A stretch of 64,000 bases of DNA from CAVUBL01 sp963837945. GTDB taxonomy: Bacteria; Acidobacteriota; Thermoanaerobaculia; Multivoradales; DATKCC01. Shown in pieces: positions 34,697 to 46,332 of this stretch. The DNA lies in contig CAWIQD010000006.1 in the NCBI GenBank assembly GCA_963837945.1, positions 62,001 to 126,000 of the forward strand, in the 5' to 3' direction. The translations under genes and the position numbers were made by a program. The notes under the pieces are model-generated. The model worked only from the letters and a program-made list of their open reading frames with translations, was not told the origin of the DNA and did not search any database. Every line of letters starts with the position of its first letter. Within the stretch, counting starts at the first letter, position 1.

Positions 34697-35343
34697 GACC
34701 GGTCCCGCCGGGGATGAGGGTCGGCGGCGGGCTCGCCGTCCACCAGGCGTCGCACCTGCTCGAGATAGGGCTCGAGGTCCGCTCCGGCGCCCGGGGCCGG
34801 CGCCGCCTCGGCATCCGACGCCGCGGCCCGGCCCGCGCGCGCGGCGGCCTCGGCGGGCGCGCTCGCGCGGTTGCTCCGCCGCATCCACCACCAGATGACC
34901 AGCCCGCCGAGCAGGAGGCCGACCACCGGCGCCAGCCAGACCGTGGCGCTCGCCCCCTTCATGGCCGGCCGGAGCAGCACGAACTCCCCGTAGGAGTACC
35001 GGAAGTAGTCGAGGATCTGGTCCTGGTCGTAGCCGGCGGCGAGCATCGCCCGCACCAGGGCCTTCATCTGCCGGGCGAGCGAGGACGGCGAGTCGGCGAT
35101 CGAAAGGCCCTGGCAGACCGGGCAGCGCAGGAGGTCGGCGATCTGGGCCGTCTGGCGCTCGAGGGCCTCCCCGGCGAGGGGGGAGCCTTTGGGCGGGCCC
35201 GCCACCTGCCGGACGTCGGTCGACGCGATCAGGTCCGTCCCGGCGGGGGCGGCCTCGGCCGCCACGAGGGCGGACCCGGCGAGGACGGCCAGGGCCGCCA
35301 GCACCGCCAGGGCGGCCAGAGCCTGCCGGGGGGAGAGGCGCAT
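34693..35343 (-). CDS. ccmH: Cytochrome c maturation protein CcmH (CcmL type)
   Basis: The product has 216 residues. The signal peptide (LAALAVLAALAVLAGSALVA) is followed by a periplasmic domain with the redox motif LRCPVCQGLSIADS (~72-85) and QMKALVRAMLAAGYDQDQIL. A membrane anchor follows (VWLAPVVGLLLGGLVIWWWM), with an acidic tail carrying QVRRLVDGE. CcmH reduces the CxxCH cysteines of apocytochromes before haem attachment. Its ATG overlaps the ccmG stop by one base. Confidence 0.92.
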   Translation of the reverse strand: MRLSPRQALAALAVLAALAVLAGSALVAAEAAPAGTDLIASTDVRQVAGPPKGSPLAGEALERQTAQIADLLRCPVCQGLSIADSPSSLARQMKALVRAMLAAGYDQDQILDYFRYSYGEFVLLRPAMKGASATVWLAPVVGLLLGGLVIWWWMRRSNRASAPAEAAARAGRAAASDAEAAPAPGAGADLEPYLEQVRRLVDGEPAADPHPRRDRS

Positions 35344-35866
35344 CAGCGGCTCCCCGTCAGGGCGCGCAACCGCTGGTCGAGGTCGCTCGGGCGCAGGGGA
35401 CCGACGAACTTGTCGGCGATCCGGCCCGAGGGGTCGATGAAGAAGGTCTCGGGCACGCCGGAGATGCCGTAGGCGATCGCCGCCCGGTCGTCGGGGTCCA
35501 TGAGGGACGGGTAGGGGGCGCCGCCGCGCTGGCGGAGATAGGCGGCGACGGCCTGCTCCTGGTCCTCGTAGATCACGCCCAGGAAGCGGGCCCGTCCCTG
35601 CCAGGCGCGGGCGCCCTCGACCAGGGTCTCGTGCTCCTGGGCGCAGGGCACGCACCAGGTCGACCAGAAGTTGATCACCACCGGCTGGCCGGCGAGGCCG
35701 GCGAGCGAGATCGGCTCGCCGCCGCCCACGGGCCGCAGGCGAAACGGCGGCGCCGGGCGCCCGATCATGGGCGTCTGGATCGCCGACGGGTCGTTGCCGA
35801 GGTTCAGGTAGAGCACGGCGACCAGCGGCGCGAGGAGCACCAGCCCGACGAGCAGAACCTTGCGGT

Positions 35867-35870
<4 letters not shown>
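35343..35870 (-). CDS. ccmG: Thiol:disulfide interchange protein CcmG/DsbE
   Basis: The product has 175 residues. The N-terminal anchor helix VLLVGLVLLAPLVAVLYLNL precedes a thioredoxin fold with WSTWCVPCAQEHETL (~75-89, active WCxxC) and the cis-Pro region GISGVPETFFIDPSGRI. It hands electrons to CcmH/apocytochrome in the periplasm. ATG 35870 overlaps the ccmF stop (ATGA). Confidence 0.93.
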
Positions 35871-37872
<2,002 letters not shown>

Positions 37873-37876
<4 letters not shown>

Positions 37877-38397
37877 GGGCTCTTCGTCCCCTCGGCCGCC
37901 GCCTCCGGCTCGAGGCCCTCGGTGGAGCTCATGAGCTTCTCGACGTCGGCGTGGGCCATGTCGGTGGGCGCCCGGTACTCGTTGCTGTGGGAGACCAGCA
38001 GCCGCTTGCCCTCGAAGACCCCGTTGGGCGTCATGGTGCCTTCGACCACCACGCCGATGCCGGCGCGGAAGAGCTGAGGCGGCACGCCAAGGCTCTTGAC
38101 GTGGAGGGTGGAGCTGCCGTCCTCGACGTCGAACTCGACGGCCGAGGCTCCCTTGCCCCGCTGGATCGAGCCGGGCACCACCATGCCGCCCAGCCGGATG
38201 GCCGCGCCCACCGCCTTCGGGCCCGCCTTCACCACCTGGCTCGGCTTCCAGTAGTAGACGAGGTTCTTGCGCATGCCGCCGAACATGAGCCAGAGGAAGA
38301 TGCTCGCCGCCAGCAGCGCAGCGAGGCCGGCGATCCAGCGCAGCCGCGCCGGCGAGATCGAGACCGCCCGGTCTCGGGTGACTTCGGATTCGGTCAT
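37873..38397 (-). CDS. ccmE: Haem chaperone CcmE
   Basis: The product has 174 residues. One N-terminal helix (WIAGLAALLAASIFLWLMFG) precedes an OB-fold periplasmic domain (AIRLGGMVVPGSIQRGKG, GVVVEGTMTPNGVFEG). The haem-binding motif reads LVSHSNEYRAP; His and Tyr of the HxxxY type are both present, so covalent haem carriage is expected. Overlaps ccmC and ccmF. Confidence 0.93.
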
Positions 38398-39275
38398 TCG
38401 GAGGTACCTCCCGCCGCGGCGCGCGGGACGCGGGCGGCCCGTCGGAGCTCGAGGCGGTAGCGATAGTGGAGCGAGACCATGTAGAGCGCGAAGGCCGCCG
38501 CCGTCGCCCCGTAGGCCAGCCAGACGAAGCTCCAGCCGTCCTGGATCTTGCCGGCGAAGACGGCGGTCCCCGCCAGCGCCGCGAGCACCACCTCCGGGCT
38601 GGTGGCGGCCGGCGGCGGCGCCAGCTCGCGCTCCAGCCTGAGCGTCGCGATGCGCGAGCGCAGCGCGATCATGCCGGCGGCGAGGAACAGCACCCCGAAG
38701 GCGTTGATCCGCAGCGGGGCGTAGAAGGAAGACGACACCGTCGATGGGTTCGACTGGAGCTGGTGGAGCGAGTTCCACCACTTCACCGAGTAGTAGACGA
38801 TGGGCACGTCCACCGCCGCGATGATGGTGGCGACCGACGACCAGACGGCCCGCCGGGTCGGGTCGTCGACGAAGCGGCGCAGGGCGAGGATGCCGATGAA
38901 GGCGAAGTCCAGGATCGCCATGCTGGTGAGGCGCGGATCCCAGTCCCACCAGACGCCCCAGGTGGGTTTCGCCCAGATGCTCCCCTGAAGGCACAGCAGG
39001 AGCCCGAGCACCACGGCCACCTCGACCGAGGCCTCGAGCCAGCAGTCCCACCGCCAGCGGTTGCGCACCAGGAACGCGACGCCGCAAACGAAGGTGAACG
39101 TGAAGGCGAGCATCGCCACCCACGCCGTCGGCACGTGGACGTACAGGATGCGCTCGACCTGCCCCATGTACTGCTCCGGCGGCGCCACGAACAGGCCCCA
39201 CCACGAGCCGACGAGGAGCAGGAGAAACCCGAAGGCGGCGAGCCCGTAAGCGACTTTCGCGGTTCGCTCGCTCAT
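38394..39275 (-). CDS. ccmC: Haem handling protein CcmC
   Basis: The product has 293 residues and six to eight helices. The WWD motif is GVWWDWDPRLTSMAILDF (~107-124), flanked by conserved His residues (YVHVPTAWVAM ~45; WWNSLHQLQS ~166). CcmC loads haem onto CcmE. The C terminus is longer than the E. coli protein, with an extra helix pair (~235-275). ATG 39275 follows ccmB by 5 bp. Confidence 0.92.
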   Translation of the reverse strand: MSERTAKVAYGLAAFGFLLLLVGSWWGLFVAPPEQYMGQVERILYVHVPTAWVAMLAFTFTFVCGVAFLVRNRWRWDCWLEASVEVAVVLGLLLCLQGSIWAKPTWGVWWDWDPRLTSMAILDFAFIGILALRRFVDDPTRRAVWSSVATIIAAVDVPIVYYSVKWWNSLHQLQSNPSTVSSSFYAPLRINAFGVLFLAAGMIALRSRIATLRLERELAPPPAATSPEVVLAALAGTAVFAGKIQDGWSFVWLAYGATAAAFALYMVSLHYRYRLELRRAARVPRAAAGGTSE

Positions 39276-39280
39276 GATTC

Positions 39281-39949
39281 CTATTCTTCCACCACGCGGT
39301 CGAAGAGCAGACCGCAGGCCAACCAATATAGTCCATCGAAGCTCGCGAGCAGAACGAGCCACGACTTCGCCAGGTGCATCGGGTCGCCCAAGATCAGCAG
39401 CGACGTGGCGTTGACGCTCGCCACCAGCGCCGGCACGACCAGCGGGTAGAGGAGCAGCGGCAGCAGGACCTGGCCGGCCCGCGCCTGGGAGGACATGGCG
39501 GCGTAGAGGGTGCCGGGTGCCGCCAGGCCCGCAGCCCCCAGCATGACAACGCCGACCAGCGCCCATCCTCTTCCCGTACCCGCGTCGTAGAGCCCGATCA
39601 TCACCGGCAGCAGACCGATCCCCAGGAGCGTGAGAGCGACGAAGTTGGCGATCGCCTTGCCGTAGAAGAGGGCGGCGGGCGAGGCGGGCAGCAGCAGCAG
39701 GCCCTCGAGAGCGCCCTGCTCCATCTCCCGGTGGAAGCCCTCGGCGAGCGACAGGGTGGAGGCGAGCAGGAGCCCCAGCCACAGGAAGCCCGCCGCGTGG
39801 CCGCGGAGCTCGACCGGATCGGGCGCGCTGCCGGCGAAGCTGAACAGGAAGAGCGCGGCCCACCCGAACGCGAGCGTCGCCACGAAGTGGGCGCGGGTGC
39901 GCCACTGGAGCAGGAGCTCCTTGCTGAGGGCGGCCCAGAGCTGGCTCAC
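39281..39949 (-). CDS. ccmB: Haem exporter membrane subunit CcmB
   Basis: The 222-residue membrane protein has six helices. The N terminus LWAALSKELLLQWRTRAHFV and the segments EGFHREMEQGALEGLLLLPA and LLPLLLYPLVVPALVASVNA match CcmB. With CcmA and CcmC it forms the ABC-type machine that releases holo-CcmE. GTG 39949 overlaps the ccmA stop. Confidence 0.92.
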   Translation of the reverse strand: MSQLWAALSKELLLQWRTRAHFVATLAFGWAALFLFSFAGSAPDPVELRGHAAGFLWLGLLLASTLSLAEGFHREMEQGALEGLLLLPASPAALFYGKAIANFVALTLLGIGLLPVMIGLYDAGTGRGWALVGVVMLGAAGLAAPGTLYAAMSSQARAGQVLLPLLLYPLVVPALVASVNATSLLILGDPMHLAKSWLVLLASFDGLYWLACGLLFDRVVEE

Positions 39950-40674
39950 GCGCCGTCCTCCCGCTGCTCGCCGGCGATCGCGGTCCGTGGCGGACCCCCG
40001 ATCTCGATCTCCCTCGCCGGACCGGCCCAGACGATGCGCCCGGCGTCGAGCCGGATCGCGCGGTCGCAGAGCTCCCGCGCGCCCTCGAGCACATGGGTGA
40101 CCAGGACCACCGTGGCCCCCCGCTCGCGGGCGCCGCGCACCACCGAGTCGACGAGCTGGAAGCCGGTCGTGTCGAGCTGGGCGTACGGCTCGTCGAGGAG
40201 CAGGACCCGGGCGTCCCGGAGCAGCACGCGGGCGAGCGCGAGCCGGCGCCGGAGGCCCGCCGAGAGGATCGAGACCGGGTCGTCGCCGCGGCCCTCGAGG
40301 CCGACCCGGGCGAGGAGCTCGTCGAGACCCGGGCGGGACCGGCTCGGGCCGAGGAAGCGCTCCGCGATCCGCAGGTTCTCGGCCACCGTGAGGGCCTCGT
40401 AGACGTGGAGCTGGTGCGAGAGGTAGGCGACGTGCCGCCGCACGTCGCTCCGCTGGGTGACGACGTCGAACCCGGCGACCCGGGCGCTGCCCCGGGTCGG
40501 GCGGATGGCGGTCGAGAGCACTCTCAAGAGCGAGGACTTGCCGGAGCCGTTCCGGCCGGTGACCAGCAGGGCCGCGCCTTCCGCCAGCCGCAGGCTCACG
40601 CCCACCAGCGCCCAGCGGCTGGCGAAGCGCCGGCCGAGGCCGGCGGTCTCGAGGATCGGGGGTCGCTCGCTCAC
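39946..40674 (-). CDS. ccmA: ABC ATPase CcmA
   Basis: The product has 242 residues. Walker A is VTGRNGSGKSSLLRVLST (~39-56), the signature is SILSAGLRRRLALARVLL (with SAG in place of SGG) and Walker B is RVLLLDEPYAQLD; the switch His is in VVLVTHVLEGA. It powers the CcmABCD complex. GTG 40674 (SERPPILE) is chosen because the family starts there; an upstream in-frame ATG at 40710 would add 12 residues. First gene of the operon. Confidence 0.92.
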   Translation of the reverse strand: MSERPPILETAGLGRRFASRWALVGVSLRLAEGAALLVTGRNGSGKSSLLRVLSTAIRPTRGSARVAGFDVVTQRSDVRRHVAYLSHQLHVYEALTVAENLRIAERFLGPSRSRPGLDELLARVGLEGRGDDPVSILSAGLRRRLALARVLLRDARVLLLDEPYAQLDTTGFQLVDSVVRGARERGATVVLVTHVLEGARELCDRAIRLDAGRIVWAGPAREIEIGGPPRTAIAGEQREDGA

Positions 40675-41581
40675 GGCGCCGCACAGGATACCCCGACACG
40701 GCCCTGTCACACCCGCGTTGTAAGATTCTTCGTCCCATGGACCAGGAGGCCATCGTCCGCGCGCTCACCGAGGTCGCCGAGACCGCGGCGGAGACCTTGG
40801 AGCTCCAGGACGTCTTCGAGCGCGTGGCCTCGTCGATCCGGGCGATCCTCCCGTTCGACAACATGGGCGTCGTGCGGATCGTCGGCGGCGACCGCGCGGT
40901 GCTCCACGCCACGACGCTCCCGTGCGACGAGGGCGCCGGCGAGTGCTCGGGTCCGGTTCCGCTCGCCCACTGGTCGCCGAGGGTGCGCCCGCAGCCCGGT
41001 CCGGTCCCCCGGATCGACGACGCCGCCGCCGAGCTCGACCCCGCCTTCCCCGGCGACCGGGAGATCCTTGAGGGCGGCGTGCGCTCGGCGCTCTGGGAGC
41101 CCTTCCGGCCGGCCGAGGCCTTCACCGGCGGCGTCTGGCTCTCCGCCTACGGCCGCGGCGCCTTCACCGCGGAGCACCAGGAGATCCTAGGGCCGATCGC
41201 CGCGCTGCTCGGCTCGGCGGTCGATCACTGGCGGATCTGGGACGCCGAGCGCCGGCGCCGCGAGCGGCTCGAGCGGCTGGAGGTGCTCTTCGGCACCCTC
41301 GCCGAGGCCCTCGACGTGCGCGAGGTCTTCGAGCGGATCTCCCAGGCGGTGCAGCCGGTGCTCCCCCACCACGCGCTGGTGCTCACCGAGCTCGACGACG
41401 AGGGGACCTCCTTCCGCCTGGTGGCGATGGCGGGCCAGCAGGACGCCCAGGTGCCCGACGCGCCGGTGCCCTTGACCGGCGACGAGGTCGCCGCCCGCCT
41501 CAAGGACCACGAGATCCTCCGGGACATCCTCGAAGAGCTCCGCCGACGACCCCGCGCAACCGGCTGGGCCGGGAGAGCGGC

Positions 41582-42799
<1,218 letters not shown>

Positions 42800-42934
42800 C
42801 GCCCGCGAGACGCAGCTCGGTCAAGGCTTGGTCCTCGAGGCTTTTGCCCTCCAGCTCGCCCTCCCGAGATGGTCGATCGTCGACTGCTATACTAGACACC
42901 AGACTTGCAGCGCCACCTCGCGCGAAGATCCGCC

Positions 42935-43138
42935 ATGACTGCCACGGTTGCCGAAATGAAAGTCACCGATCTTCGAGAGCTCATCGAAGAGCTCATCGAC
43001 GAGAAGCTAGAGGAGATCCTCGGGGACCCGGACCATGGCATGAAGCTCCGGCCCGAGCTTCGAGCGCGGCTCCTTCGACAGATGGAACGTGTCCGACTGG
43101 AGGAGTACGGGGTCCCTCTCGAAGAAGTCCCCGACTGA
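42935..43138 (+). CDS. Small acidic helical protein, antitoxin-like
   Basis: The product has 67 residues (MTATVAEMKVTDLRELIEEL then IDEKLEEILGDPDHGMKLRP), fully helical and acidic, ending EEYGVPLEEVPD. Such proteins are often antitoxins next to RelE/ParE-type toxins. However, the RelE gene here is on the other strand, convergent 32 bp downstream, so pairing is not certain. ATG 42935 is preferred over 42905 by family-like start. A TATACT box is at ~42887. Confidence 0.55.
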   Translation: MTATVAEMKVTDLRELIEELIDEKLEEILGDPDHGMKLRPELRARLLRQMERVRLEEYGVPLEEVPD

Positions 43139-43170
43139 ACGCGTCTTTCGGAGCCCAGATCTCCCCACAG

Positions 43171-43449
43171 TCAATCCATATCGTATACGTCTCTGCGATG
43201 GCCAACCGCATGGACGACTAAGATTCGTCTCTCGACAACGAGCTCATATATGATCCTGTAACTCCCGATCCGTCGCTTGTACAAACCCGCCAGATCCCCT
43301 TGCAGAGGAAGGTGCCCGATCTCCTCGGCGTGCTCGGCCAGCCACCTCATCTTCTCGCGGACCCTCCGCCTTACCTCCGCATCCAGAGTGCGGAATTGGC
43401 CTTGGGCCTCCGGCTGAAGTCGGACCTCGAAGGGCGGCGGCGGCGGCAC
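43171..43449 (-). CDS. RelE/ParE-type toxin
   Basis: The 92-residue protein has the RelE fold: FEVRLQPEAQGQFRTLDAEV, then LQGDLAGLYKRRIGSYRIIY and RRILVVHAVGHRRDVYD. The basic patch and terminal His/Arg/Asp/Tyr are as in ribosome-dependent mRNases. GTG 43449 begins 3 bp after the stop of the integrase-like gene, so these two form one operon, the usual antitoxin-first order. Confidence 0.85.
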   Translation of the reverse strand: MPPPPPFEVRLQPEAQGQFRTLDAEVRRRVREKMRWLAEHAEEIGHLPLQGDLAGLYKRRIGSYRIIYELVVERRILVVHAVGHRRDVYDMD

Positions 43450-43452
43450 CCC

Positions 43453-44022
43453 TCACTCTCCCGAAGCCGCCGGCCCTTCCATCGCCAGCGCGTTGATGAA
43501 CGCGACGAGCCGTCTCACCTCGTCGGGCCTGAGATCTCGGGGAAGAACCAGCTGCGCATCGACATCTTCTCGAACAGGAAACGGGTAGGTGATCATGCCG
43601 TCGCTCGGCGAGGATTTCGTCAGTTGACGCCTGCGGTTGCCAGCGCTGCCCTCCTCGGCTGAAGGCGAAGAGGTTGGCCGGCCGGGTCGTTTCTGCTGCG
43701 TCCGGGTTGGTGGTCTCCACGAGGAAGGGTCTTGTGCCCAATCAAGGTAGGTCTGAATCGCCTTCCCGAACCGCGACTTGTAGGTCTCGAGCGATCTGGG
43801 GCTGTATTCACCGCCCTTGAGGGTCACGAAACGTTGGATGATGTCATCCACTTCGAGCCTGGATAGATCCACACGCTCCCAGTCGGGCTCGATCGCCAGG
43901 ATCCGATGGCATGCGATTCGATAGCCCGCGGCCGTGTTCTTGTTGAGCCAACCCTTTTCCGCCGCCCGGTCCAAGAACTCCACGAGAGCGCGACCCGTCC
44001 CGCCTGTCATCTGCGATCCCAT
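43453..44022 (-). CDS. Integrase-SAM-like DNA-binding protein, likely antitoxin of RelE
   Basis: The product has 189 residues. Residues ~8-95 resemble the SAM-like N-terminal DNA-binding domain of tyrosine recombinases (ALVEFLDRAAEKGWLNKNTA, YSPRSLETYKSRFGKAIQTY). No catalytic domain follows (no RHR-Y). A disordered basic linker (~100-135) leads to ITYPFPVREDVDAQLVLPRD and LRPDEVRRLVAFINALAME, a C-terminal module seen on other DNA-binding antitoxin-like proteins. GGAGG lies six bases before ATG 44022. A near-consensus promoter with an overlapping inverted repeat is just upstream. Confidence 0.65.
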   Translation of the reverse strand: MGSQMTGGTGRALVEFLDRAAEKGWLNKNTAAGYRIACHRILAIEPDWERVDLSRLEVDDIIQRFVTLKGGEYSPRSLETYKSRFGKAIQTYLDWAQDPSSWRPPTRTQQKRPGRPTSSPSAEEGSAGNRRRQLTKSSPSDGMITYPFPVREDVDAQLVLPRDLRPDEVRRLVAFINALAMEGPAASGE

Positions 44023-44040
44023 CGCCAACCTCCTCTAGTC

Positions 44041-44074
44041 ATCCGATGATAGATATTCGGATCGCATCTGTCAA
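44041..44074 (-). promoter_or_regulatory. Promoter and overlapping operator of the RelE operon
   Basis: On the minus strand TTGACA (44074-44069), a 17-bp spacer and TATCAT (44051-44046) form a near-perfect sigma-70 promoter. The inverted repeat ATCCGA-N10-TCGGAT (44041-44062) spans the -10 box. This layout suits autorepression by the DNA-binding protein encoded downstream. Confidence 0.75.
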
Positions 44075-44438
44075 GATCTATATGGAGACTCGAGCGCGAG
44101 AGAGATGGCGGAGGGCCATCCTGCCTCCCGGAACTTGGTCCTGCCTATCCGAGCCTGACTTGGCAAGGAAGACCTCGGAGTGCCGATCTCTCGACAGAGT
44201 GTCGATTTTCAGACACTTCGGCCGCCGGGCGAACCTTCCTGCCTGCCGCGCGTAAGTCTCTTGCATCCCGGTCGTTGCGTCGTGGCGACCGGTGCGTGAC
44301 CCGACTGGCACGTTCCTTGGGAAGAGAGGAACCGTCCAGTCCCGGACCCCGCGGTCCGGCGGCGGACGGAAGACCGAGGGGCGGCGATGTCTAAATGACG
44401 ACCCGCCGTTCGTCATGGGTACATGACCGGGGAACGCG
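44075..44438. other. Intergenic region upstream of the efflux operon
   Basis: About 360 bp without a credible gene. It holds a possible sigma-54 promoter (44306-44320) and several GC-rich short inverted repeats (e.g. GGACCCCGCGGTCC near 44345). Nothing else is recognised. Confidence 0.45.
44306..44320 (+). promoter_or_regulatory. Possible sigma-54 promoter
   Basis: TGGCACG-TTCC-TTGG matches the -24 element TGGCACG exactly with the correct 4-bp gap to a -12 TTG(C), here TTGG. It is ~120 bp upstream of the small NHLP-like gene that opens the efflux operon. The G in place of C at -12 weakens the call. Confidence 0.4.
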
Positions 44439-44675
44439 ATGAGTCAGTCCAACGTCGAGCGGGTGATCGGGCGGCTGGTGACGGACGAAGGGTTCCGGCG
44501 CCGGTTCTTCGAGGATCCGGTGAGCGCGATCCGCCAGGCCGTCGAGGCCGGCTGCGAGCTCAACGCCTGCGAGGCGCGGGCCCTGGTCGCCATCGACCCC
44601 GATCAGGTCGAGCGCTTCGTCGAGGCGCTCCACCCGTGCATCCAGAAAGTCGAGCTCCAGGGAGGGCGTACGTGA
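44439..44675 (+). CDS. Small NHLP-clan / RiPP-precursor-like protein
   Basis: The product has 78 residues, starting MSQSNVERVIGRLVTDEGFR and RRFFEDPVSAIRQAVEAGCE, followed by LNACEARALVAIDPDQVERF and a tail with HPCIQKVELQGG. The DExFRRRFxxDPxxAxxxAG pattern is that of nitrile-hydratase-like leader (NHLP, Os1348/Franean1_4349-type) peptides, often RiPP precursors. Three Cys are present (positions ~39, ~44, ~68). No modifying enzyme is encoded nearby. Its TGA overlaps the GTG of the TolC gene, so it is the first gene of the export operon. Confidence 0.65.
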   Translation: MSQSNVERVIGRLVTDEGFRRRFFEDPVSAIRQAVEAGCELNACEARALVAIDPDQVERFVEALHPCIQKVELQGGRT

Positions 44676-46309
44676 GCTTCATTCGATATCGAACTCCGCC
44701 TCGAACCGAAGAGGCGTCTGGCGCATTCTTGCCTTCGGCGCGTTCGTTCCGGGCTGCCGCCATCGCGGCGCTCCTCTGTTTCGGCACCCTGGTCACGCCG
44801 GCCGCGCGCGCGGCCGACGCCGGTGAGGGCCAGCCGTTGACCCTCGAGCAGGCGATCGAGCGCGCGCTCGACAAGAACGAGAGCATCGTCGTCGAGCGCG
44901 CCGCCTTCGACGCCGCCGACGCCGCCGTCAGCGGCGCCCACGGCGCCTACGACCCGCAGCTCGCGGTCGCCGCCGGCTGGGAGAAGGTGACGGCGCCGGT
45001 CAACTCTTCGTTCTCGGGCGCCCCGGCGGGCGAGCTCGCGCCCACCGACCGCACCGCCGAGGTGAGCGCCTCGCTCGAGCAGCTCCTGCCGACCGGTGCC
45101 TCGGTGTCGGTCAGCTCCGGCTCCTCGCGGGTCTCGACCAACGGTTCCTTCGTCTTCCTCTCGCCGGCCTACCAGAGCCAGCTCGGGGTCGAGGCGCGCC
45201 AGCCGCTCTTGCGCGACCGGGCGATCGACTCGGCGCGCTTCGGGCTCAAGGTGGCGGCCGCCGACCGCGACCGGGCGGCCGCGTCGCTTCGCCGGCAGGT
45301 CACGGAGACCGTGGCCGCGGTGGAGCAGGCCTACTGGACGCTGGTCGCGGCGCGCCGCGCGGTCGGGGTCGAGAAAGAGGCGATGGACCTCGCCGGCCAG
45401 CAGCTCTCGGAGACCAAGATCCGCATCGAAGCCGGCTCGTCGCCCGAGACCGAGAGCGCGCAACCGCGCGCCGAGATCGAGCGCCGGCGGGGCGACCTGC
45501 TGGCCGCCCAGGAGGCCGCCTCGCGCGCCGAGAACGCGCTCAAGCGCTTGATCCTGGGGGCCGAGGACAACCTGTGGGCGGTCCGCCTCGAACCGGTCGA
45601 GAAGGCCGAGACCGCGGTCCGGCCGGTCGACGTCCAAGACGCGATGACCCGGGCCCTGGCGTCTCGGCCCGAGCTCGCCGTCGCCGAGGCCGGCCTCGAG
45701 CGGCGCCGGGTGGAGAGCGCCTTCGCCAGAAACCGCATCCTGCCCGCCCTCGACCTCGTCGCCTCCTACGACCGCTTCGGCCTCGCGGGCTCTCTCAACG
45801 GCTCCAGCTCGGGAATTCCAGGGCTCCCGAACGAGGTTCCGAAAGGGCTCGAGGGCAACCTGGGCGACACCTTCGACCAGCTCGCCAACGGCGACTTCGA
45901 CGACGCCCGGGTGGAGCTCCAGCTCCAGGTCCCGATCGGCAACCACACCGCGCGGGCGAACGCCCGGATCGCCGCCGACACCGAGCGGCAGGCCGAGGCC
46001 GACCTCGCGGGCACCCGCAAGACCATCCGCGCCGAGGTCCTGGACGCGGCGGCGGCCCTCGACACGGCCGCCGGCCGGATCGACGCCGCCCGCGCCGAGC
46101 GCGAGGCGGCCCAGGTCCAGCTCTCGGCCGAGCAGGACCGCTTCTCCGCCGGGCTGTCGACGAACTTCCTGGTCCTCACCCGCCAGAACGACCTGGCGAG
46201 CGCCCGGCTCACCGAGATCCAGGCCCTGACCGACTACCGCGCCGCGCTCGTCGAGCTGGCGCGCGCGACCGGCTCGCTGCTCGCCGAGCGGCACGTCGAG
46301 ATCGAGTAG
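44672..46309 (+). CDS. TolC-family outer-membrane efflux protein
   Basis: The product has 545 residues. The signal peptide is ARSFRAAAIAALLCFGTLVT to AARA. Two OEP repeats form the alpha-barrel tunnel, with LTLEQAIERALDKNESIVVE (~58-77), TETVAAVEQAYWTLVAARRA and, in the second half, RAEVLDAAAALDTAAGRIDA and STNFLVLTRQNDLASARL. It makes the exit duct of the tripartite pump. GTG 44672 (GTGA overlap with the small gene) is chosen over longer frames. Confidence 0.9.
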   Translation: MSFIRYRTPPRTEEASGAFLPSARSFRAAAIAALLCFGTLVTPAARAADAGEGQPLTLEQAIERALDKNESIVVERAAFDAADAAVSGAHGAYDPQLAVAAGWEKVTAPVNSSFSGAPAGELAPTDRTAEVSASLEQLLPTGASVSVSSGSSRVSTNGSFVFLSPAYQSQLGVEARQPLLRDRAIDSARFGLKVAAADRDRAAASLRRQVTETVAAVEQAYWTLVAARRAVGVEKEAMDLAGQQLSETKIRIEAGSSPETESAQPRAEIERRRGDLLAAQEAASRAENALKRLILGAEDNLWAVRLEPVEKAETAVRPVDVQDAMTRALASRPELAVAEAGLERRRVESAFARNRILPALDLVASYDRFGLAGSLNGSSSGIPGLPNEVPKGLEGNLGDTFDQLANGDFDDARVELQLQVPIGNHTARANARIAADTERQAEADLAGTRKTIRAEVLDAAAALDTAAGRIDAARAEREAAQVQLSAEQDRFSAGLSTNFLVLTRQNDLASARLTEIQALTDYRAALVELARATGSLLAERHVEIE

Positions 46310-46332
46310 CACCCGCAACGAGGAGATCCACC

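Noticed and set aside
43453..44022. Functional tyrosine integrase marking a mobile island
   Set aside because: Only the SAM-like DNA-binding part is present; the catalytic Arg-His-Arg-Tyr domain is absent and no att-like repeats flank it.
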